DNA from: QWQI01 sp964608915
Lineage (GTDB): Bacteria; Planctomycetota; Planctomycetia; Isosphaerales; Isosphaeraceae
Direction: 5' to 3'
Assembly: GCA_964608915.1 (NCBI GenBank)
Contig: CAZSQA010000005.1
Coordinates: 163,785 to 227,784, forward strand
Length of the DNA stretch: 64,000 nt
Position numbers and translations under genes: made by a program. Positions 58,942 through 64,000 of this stretch are shown piece by piece; positions within the stretch are counted from its first letter, which is position 1, and each line of letters starts with the position of its first letter. Under the pieces are notes generated by a model. The model did no database searches. It was not told the DNA's origin and saw only the letters and a list, made by a program, of their open reading frames with translations.

Positions 58942-59403
58942 ATGAACATCCAGGAATTTCTCAGCCGCCAGCACGTGCCCTTCCAGCGGCTCGTCCATCA
59001 ACCGGCTCCGTCCAGCTCGCGCCGGGCCAATTCGGTCCGAACCACCGGCCGGCAAGTCGCCAAAACGGTCCTCCTGCGCAACGCCGACGGCCAGTTCCTC
59101 ATGGCCGTTCTGCCCGCCGACAAAAAGATCGACTGGTCACGCGTCGAGCAGACGACCGGCAAAACCGGCTGGAACCTCGCCACCGAACAACAGGCCGGCT
59201 CGATCTTCAAAGACTGCGAAACCGGCGCCTGGCCGCCCTTCGGCTCCCTTTACGGCGTGCATACGGTCGTCGACGATTCGTTCAAGCCCGGCTCGCACAT
59301 CCTTGTCGAAGGCAATCACCGGCACGAAGACTATAAGCTCTCGTTCGACGACTATCTCCGCGCCGCTCAGCCCGCCAAGGGCAACATCAGCCAGCCCTTC
59401 TGA
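58942..59403 (+). CDS. YbaK/EbsC-type aminoacyl-tRNA deacylase
   Basis: 153 residues with AAGGA 8 bp upstream. The YbaK/ProX-type editing fold removes mischarged amino acids from tRNA in trans. Visible features are FLSRQHVPFQRLVHQ at the start, QVAKTVLLRNADGQFLMAVLPADKKID (the conserved lysine strand), and PPFGSLYGVHTVVDDSF with the G-x-x-x-P/F-G specificity loop. The exact specificity (Cys-tRNA(Pro), Ala-tRNA(Pro) or other) cannot be read from sequence. Convergent with the proline-utilisation gene; a shared terminator lies between them. Confidence 0.9.
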   Translation: MNIQEFLSRQHVPFQRLVHQPAPSSSRRANSVRTTGRQVAKTVLLRNADGQFLMAVLPADKKIDWSRVEQTTGKTGWNLATEQQAGSIFKDCETGAWPPFGSLYGVHTVVDDSFKPGSHILVEGNHRHEDYKLSFDDYLRAAQPAKGNISQPF

Positions 59404-59412
59404 GCCATCCGC

Positions 59413-59449
59413 ACCCGGCCCGCCGCATCGTTCGAAGCGGCGGCCGGGT
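59413..59449. terminator. Bidirectional terminator between ybaK-like gene and putA
   Basis: ACCCGGCCCGCCGC pairs with GCGGCGGCCGGGT (one bulged C) around a 10-nt loop. T-rich sequence follows on the plus strand (CACTTTTTCTT). Confidence 0.75.
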
Positions 59450-59463
59450 TCGTTCACTTTTTC

Positions 59464-62400
59464 TTAGTCTTTCGATTTCGTCTCCAGCGATTCAGGCGTA
59501 AAGCCCCTGCGCATCGTGTTCTCCGTGATCGTACGGAAGTTCACGAACTGGTCCAGATAATGCGGGCCGCCCGTCTTCGCCCCGATGCCCGACATCTTCA
59601 TCCCCCCGAACGGCTGCCGGGCCACCATCGCACCGGTACTGCCCCGGTTCAGATACAGATTGCCCACCAGGAATTCCTTGCCCGCCCGTTCCAGGTGCCG
59701 CGGATTGCGTGAATAGACGGCGCCGGTGAGTGCATAGTCGACGTCGTTGGCGATCTCGAGAGCCTCGTCGAACGTGCTGGCCTTCAACACCGTCAGGATC
59801 GGGGCGAAAATCTCCTCCTGGGCCAGCGGATGGTGCCGGTCGACACCGTCCACGATCAAGGGCGCCACGTAATGCCCGATCGGTCGAAGATTCTCAGGCA
59901 CTTCGATTTCGGCCAGAATCCGGCCGTCGCGGCGAGCGAGTTCCGCATATCGCGAATAGCGACGCACGGCGTCGCCGTCGATCAGAGGCCCGACGGCCGT
60001 CGCCGGATCCCGCGCCGGGCCGATCACGATGCTCTTCGAGGCCTCCGCCAGCCGGGCCACGAACGCGTCGTAAACCGGCTCCAGAACGACCACCCGCGAA
60101 CAGGCCGAACACTTCTGGCCGGAATATCCGAACGCACTGCCCAGGACGCCGAGAACGGCGTCGTCCAGGTCGGCGTCGGCATCGACGATGATCGCGTTCT
60201 TGCCCCCCATCTCGGCCGCGACCTTTTTGACGTGCCGCTGCCCCGGCGCCTGCTTCGTTCCGGCCTGATTGATCGCCACGCCGACCTCGCGTGAACCGGT
60301 GAAGACGATCATGGCCGTGCGCGGGTCGTCCACGATCGCGGCCCCCGCTTCGGCATCGCCGGGCAGCAAAATGACGGCCTCTCGCGGCATGCCCGATTCA
60401 TGCAAAATCCGCACGAATTCCGACGCGATCCACGTCGATTGCTCCGCCGGTTTCACCACGGCCACATTGCCCGTCACCAGAGCCGCCGCCGTCATCCCCA
60501 GCGGGATCGCCAGCGGGAAGTTCCACGGGCCGATCACGGCTACCACGCCCCTCGGCTCACTCGTCAGAACATTCGTTTCGCCAGGCACTTGCGCCTGCCA
60601 GGGGCGTTCGTGAAAGCGGATGGCCTCGCGGGCGTAATACCGGCAGAAGTCAATCGCCTCGGCCACTTCGGCGTCGGCCTCCTTCCATGACTTGCCGACC
60701 TCCACGACGATCCGTGCCGTGAGGTCGAACTTCGCCTGACGCATCGTCAGCGCGGCCCGTTCCAGGCACAAAGCCCGTTCGACAGGGTCGATTCGCTTCC
60801 AGCTCGAAAACGCCTCGTGCGCCACGCCGATAGCCGTGTGGGCATCAGCCGCCGTGGCCCGAGCGAACCGGGCCAGAGTTCGCGACCGGTGCGAAGGATC
60901 GCGCGATTCGATCCAGTCGCGCTGGGCCGAATCGTCCTCATAGTCGAGCCGATGGCTGCCGCCTGAGATGCGGTCCAAACGTGCCAGGGCTTCGGTCAGG
61001 GCATCGGCATTGGCCGGCACCGTGAAGTCGACGTAAGGCTCGTTGGCGAAAGGTTCTCGTAATGACTCTGCCGGATCGGCGCCGGCGGCCTGGTTCTGGC
61101 GTTCGAGAAGCTGGCTGACCCACGAACCGGTTCGAGTGAGAATGGACATGTCACGTCCCTTTCCAGGCTGCTGAAGAAGCCGGTCGAAACCGACGCGCGA
61201 CGACTCCGCCGCTTTGAGGAACGAATCATTGGATGTATTCTCGAGCAATCGCCGCACCAGGTACGCCATCCCGGGCAGGATCGCCCCATAAGGCGTATAG
61301 ACCCGCACCCGGAAGCCCTGCTTCGAAAGCGACCGCTGCAGCGCGTCGCCCATGCCGTAAAGTGTCTGGATCTCGAACGCGTCGTCCGCCAGCCCCGCCT
61401 GGCGGGCCGTCACGATAGCGTGGCTCAGCGATCGTGCGTTGTGGCTGGCGAACGCCGGCTTGAGCCACCTGCGATTCGCCACGAGGAAGTCGCTCAACTG
61501 CTCGTAATTCGCGTCGGACTGCCACTTTTCCGTCCACACCGGCACGGGCCAGCCCGCCGCCCGGGCGTGCGTCACTTCGAAATCCCAGTAGGCACCCTTC
61601 ACCAGCCGCACCGTCACCGGGCAGCCGCGTGCCTTCGCCCAGTCCCGCATCGCCTCCAGATCGCCGGCCGAATCGACCAGATAGGCCTGCGACACGAACC
61701 CGAAGTGGGGATATTGCCGATAAGCCTGTTCGTCGAGCATCGCCCGGACGATTTCGAACGTCATGCCCTTATAGGCGAATTGCTCCATGTCGAAGTGCAC
61801 ATGAGCGTTACGGCTCACGGCCAGGTCGAGGATCGGCCGCAGCCGCTGGCTCACGCGCTCGATCGTCCCGGCCCTGTCCAGCGGGTCGAAATCGGCCGTC
61901 AGGCTCGAGAGCTTCAGCGAAAGATTCATGCGGGGCAGGGGGCCATGATCGTCGCGATCGATCACCCGATTTTCAGGCTCACGTTCGAGCTTTTCGCTCA
62001 AGTCCCTTACGAGGTCGAGACATGTATCCCGATACCGGTCGGCTTCGGCTTCGGTGACGACCGCCTCGCCCAGCAGGTCGGCCGTGAAGGCGAGGCCGCG
62101 ATTGCGGAGCCGGGCGATCGACCGCCAGGCCGTCGTCGGGTTTTCGCCCGCGATGAACTGGGCCGCCATCCGTTCGACGACCCATCGGCCCACATGCGCC
62201 CCCCAGCCCGCGACGACGCCATCGGCCGGCATGGCACGCATCGCCCGTCGAATCGGCCAGGGCACGGCGTGGCCAGCTTCGTCCAGATAGGCGTAAAGAT
62301 GCTCGGCGATATCGCGCGGGTTCTGGAGCGCCGGCAGAACGTCAACCCAGCGAAACAGTTGCGCCTTCAGTTCGGAATTCGCCAGAAGGCCTTCCGACGC

Positions 62401-62565
62401 CCGCTGCGGCCACGACCGGGGATTCCACACCGCCCCTTGACGCCTCAGCGAGCGGACCAGCCCTGTGCCGAACCGGAGCACCTCGGCCTCGACGGCATCG
62501 GGCCTGACGGCATTCACTTGCGATTCGGGCGCTTCGTTACGATCGCGGATCTCGGCGGAAGCCAT
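59464..62565 (-). CDS. putA: Bifunctional proline dehydrogenase / L-glutamate gamma-semialdehyde dehydrogenase
   Basis: Oxidises proline to glutamate in two steps with substrate channelling. The start is the ATG at 62565, preceded by AAAGGGA; an ATG at 62586 lacks a site. It encodes 1033 residues. The PRODH barrel spans about 80-480, with MNLSLKLSSL, VRLVKGAYWDFE and the C-terminal YTPYGAILPGMAYLVRRLLE then NTSNDSF, which bind FAD and proline. The P5C dehydrogenase part spans about 515-1030, with VIGPWNFPLAIP, AEMGGKNAIIVD (catalytic Glu) and GYSGQKCSACSRVVV (catalytic Cys). No N-terminal DNA-binding domain is present, so it is not the autoregulatory trifunctional type. Confidence 0.96.
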   Translation of the reverse strand: MASAEIRDRNEAPESQVNAVRPDAVEAEVLRFGTGLVRSLRRQGAVWNPRSWPQRASEGLLANSELKAQLFRWVDVLPALQNPRDIAEHLYAYLDEAGHAVPWPIRRAMRAMPADGVVAGWGAHVGRWVVERMAAQFIAGENPTTAWRSIARLRNRGLAFTADLLGEAVVTEAEADRYRDTCLDLVRDLSEKLEREPENRVIDRDDHGPLPRMNLSLKLSSLTADFDPLDRAGTIERVSQRLRPILDLAVSRNAHVHFDMEQFAYKGMTFEIVRAMLDEQAYRQYPHFGFVSQAYLVDSAGDLEAMRDWAKARGCPVTVRLVKGAYWDFEVTHARAAGWPVPVWTEKWQSDANYEQLSDFLVANRRWLKPAFASHNARSLSHAIVTARQAGLADDAFEIQTLYGMGDALQRSLSKQGFRVRVYTPYGAILPGMAYLVRRLLENTSNDSFLKAAESSRVGFDRLLQQPGKGRDMSILTRTGSWVSQLLERQNQAAGADPAESLREPFANEPYVDFTVPANADALTEALARLDRISGGSHRLDYEDDSAQRDWIESRDPSHRSRTLARFARATAADAHTAIGVAHEAFSSWKRIDPVERALCLERAALTMRQAKFDLTARIVVEVGKSWKEADAEVAEAIDFCRYYAREAIRFHERPWQAQVPGETNVLTSEPRGVVAVIGPWNFPLAIPLGMTAAALVTGNVAVVKPAEQSTWIASEFVRILHESGMPREAVILLPGDAEAGAAIVDDPRTAMIVFTGSREVGVAINQAGTKQAPGQRHVKKVAAEMGGKNAIIVDADADLDDAVLGVLGSAFGYSGQKCSACSRVVVLEPVYDAFVARLAEASKSIVIGPARDPATAVGPLIDGDAVRRYSRYAELARRDGRILAEIEVPENLRPIGHYVAPLIVDGVDRHHPLAQEEIFAPILTVLKASTFDEALEIANDVDYALTGAVYSRNPRHLERAGKEFLVGNLYLNRGSTGAMVARQPFGGMKMSGIGAKTGGPHYLDQFVNFRTITENTMRRGFTPESLETKSKD

Positions 62566-62970
62566 AACCGGCCCGTCCCTTTCCATTGCGAAGGTGCGGA
62601 CATTTCCCTCTCAGTCATTCTACGCAAGCCGAACCTAAGAACGAGAGAAATTCCCGTTGCCCGCCGTTTTCGAGCGTCGAAGGAAAAGAGAACGGCGGTC
62701 ATTTCACTGCCTACCGCCCATGCAAGGTTATCCAAACCACCAATTAGGCTCCTGACCCCTTTTCTTCAATTCCCTGACCCCTTTTCTTCAATTCTCTATG
62801 GACTCTGGAGAACTTTAATCTCCAAAACTATCATATCCCGTTAAATCTGGCGATTAAAAGCTTTCAGCAAAAAGAGCTTGATCTCATGTAAACATAATGT
62901 AAAATATGAGTTCACTCAAAATTGGGTGATTCTCTTCGTCGAATGTACCACATAGAATAAAGGTAGAATC
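62566..62970. other. AT-rich intergenic region with a 22-bp tandem repeat
   Basis: About 400 bp separating putA and the PEP-CTERM gene. CCTGACCCCTTTTCTTCAATT occurs twice in tandem (62751-62771 and 62773-62793). The sequence from about 62800 on is markedly AT-rich and probably contains the promoter of the downstream gene. Confidence 0.65.
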
Positions 62971-63891
62971 ATGAGAAAGCTGGCATGCTCACTGCTTGTA
63001 TTCGTGATAGGGATCCTTAACAGTAGTGCGAGAGGGGCGGACGTCTTCTATGTTACAATATGGGAAGGAGATTCCGTGCGGAAATACGATTCGCTTGGGA
63101 ATTACTATCCTCTGGAATCACTGACATCGCATTTAAGCGAACCACGAGGAATCGCCATTGACGGTCAAGGTAACATATTTGTCGCAAATCGTACTGCGTC
63201 AAATGTCGTAAAATTCGATAGAAATGGTCAATATCTTGGAGTCTTTGCCTCAGGATTCACACAGGCTGTCGGCTTGATATTCGACAGTACTGGGAATTTA
63301 TACGTTTCTGATATCGGCGACAATAAGATCTACAAATTCGATGCCAATGGTTCTTCATTCGGGGTTTTTGCCGACCAGAATTTGAACGGGGGGGAATTTA
63401 TGGCTTTTGACAGTACCGGACGCCTCTATGTAAGTAACTTTCATTCAAATTCAGTAAGTCGATATGATCAAAATGGAAATCCTTTAGGATTCTTCATTTC
63501 GAGCGGGCTTCAAAACCCCAGAGGAATCTTCCTCAATTCTCAAGACGACTTATTTGTCGCGAACTGGACAACTGGTATCAGGAAATTCGATACCAACGGT
63601 TCTCTTACTCAGGTTATCACGGACAACCTGAACGATCCGATGGGTCTCACGAGAAGTCCGAATGGCGAAATTTACGTTTCCAACCTCGGAAATAATACGA
63701 TCACGCGATATCAAGCCAACGGAAATTATATAGATAGTATCAATACCACTGTAAGACCGTGGCAGGTCGCGTTCAGTACTGTTCCTGAGCCTTCGACCTA
63801 CATCCTCTGTACGCTTTGCGTGCTTTGCATCGTCGGTATCGAACGCTTCCAGCGAAAACGCCCCGTGCGGTCGAAGATTTCGCCCGTCTAA
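62971..63891 (+). CDS. NHL-repeat PEP-CTERM protein
   Basis: 306 residues with AAAGGT upstream. A signal peptide (KLACSLLVFVIGILNSSARGA) leads to a beta propeller of about six NHL-type blades, each reading like G-I-A-I-D-G-Q-G-N-I-F-V-A-N followed by V-x-K-F-D-x-N-G. The C-terminus has a PEP-CTERM signal VPEPSTYILCTLCVLCIVG and a basic RFQRKR tail, so it is exported and processed by an exosortase. It probably binds proteins or glycans at the surface. Base composition is much more AT-rich than the core genes. Confidence 0.9.
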   Translation: MRKLACSLLVFVIGILNSSARGADVFYVTIWEGDSVRKYDSLGNYYPLESLTSHLSEPRGIAIDGQGNIFVANRTASNVVKFDRNGQYLGVFASGFTQAVGLIFDSTGNLYVSDIGDNKIYKFDANGSSFGVFADQNLNGGEFMAFDSTGRLYVSNFHSNSVSRYDQNGNPLGFFISSGLQNPRGIFLNSQDDLFVANWTTGIRKFDTNGSLTQVITDNLNDPMGLTRSPNGEIYVSNLGNNTITRYQANGNYIDSINTTVRPWQVAFSTVPEPSTYILCTLCVLCIVGIERFQRKRPVRSKISPV

Positions 63892-64000
63892 AACGCGGGG
63901 GGGGGGGGGGGGGCGGGGGCGGGGGCGGTTTTGGCAGATTAGCGCGGACAATTCGAGCAAAACCGTCCCCTTTAATGTTTAACACCCCCGGGCAGTTAAC
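63892..64000. other. G-tract and short spacer at the window end
   Basis: A run of 17 G residues (63897-63913) followed by two GGGGG blocks, able to form a G-quadruplex and likely hypervariable in length. The rest is unannotated; no gene is seen. Confidence 0.8.

Noticed and set aside
61420..62844. Long plus-strand frame antisense to putA (also similar ones at 9846-11540, 24272-25531, 34043-35530 and 55472-56629)
   Set aside because: Shadows of well-supported genes on the other strand in GC-rich DNA.

Overview
The window is bacterial, GC-rich, and reads as the chromosome of a planctomycete. The evidence is gene families typical of that phylum: paired DUF1549/DUF1553 and DUF1501 proteins, a DUF1587/1592-type cytochrome protein with a DUF1552 partner, a large CxxCH propeller/HEAT protein, two PEP-CTERM proteins, a secreted protease with an N-terminal LE-x-R-x-L type motif, an ECF sigma factor paired with a Ser/Thr kinase, and a SecA far longer than usual. 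WaaA (Kdo transferase) implies an LPS-type outer membrane. The exact genus cannot be read from the sequence.

Layout. 0-8 kb: a sigma factor/kinase pair (minus), then secA, waaA and a DUF3467 gene. 8-15.6 kb: a giant subtilisin-like surface protein, a PEP-CTERM protein, an ankyrin/WGR-like/DUF4303 protein and thyX. 15.8-22 kb: DUF1549/1553 lipoprotein, DUF1501 protein, YjhG/YagF-type sugar-acid dehydratase and tRNA-Cys. 22-29.8 kb: a minus-strand ribBA - TPR protein - hrpB run, a LolA-like/thioredoxin protein (plus), an unknown gene and an alpha/beta hydrolase. 29.8-38.6 kb: divergent large planctomycete cytochrome-type proteins.

38.6-48.7 kb is an accessory island. It holds at least six integron-type attC recombination sites with no integrase in view (a CALIN: a cluster of attC sites lacking an integrase). 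The cassettes carry a PARG-like protein, a small membrane protein, a propeller lipoprotein, an unknown lipoprotein, a GNAT fragment, a YCII protein and a cyclic-phosphate-processing receiver domain protein. Three copies of a ~235-bp, apparently non-coding cassette are interspersed. Arrays of REP-like palindromes and a truncated group II intron have broken into the array. The island lies between the intact DUF1552 gene and a decayed copy of a DUF1552 3' end.

48.7-64 kb returns to core genes on the minus strand: zwf, nadC, uvrB overlapping a ComEA-type helix-hairpin-helix gene, the sdhCDAB operon, RNase P RNA and a bifunctional proline utilisation enzyme, with ybaK on the plus strand. The right end is AT-rich and carries an NHL-repeat PEP-CTERM protein followed by a long G tract.

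Much of the core content is housekeeping: secretion, riboflavin, NAD, thymidylate, TCA cycle, DNA repair and tRNA editing. The biologically unusual part is the 38.6-48.7 kb island. Secondary points of interest are the repeat-expanded SecA, the protease with an altered oxyanion position, and the RNase P gene whose P1 helix doubles as its terminator stem.
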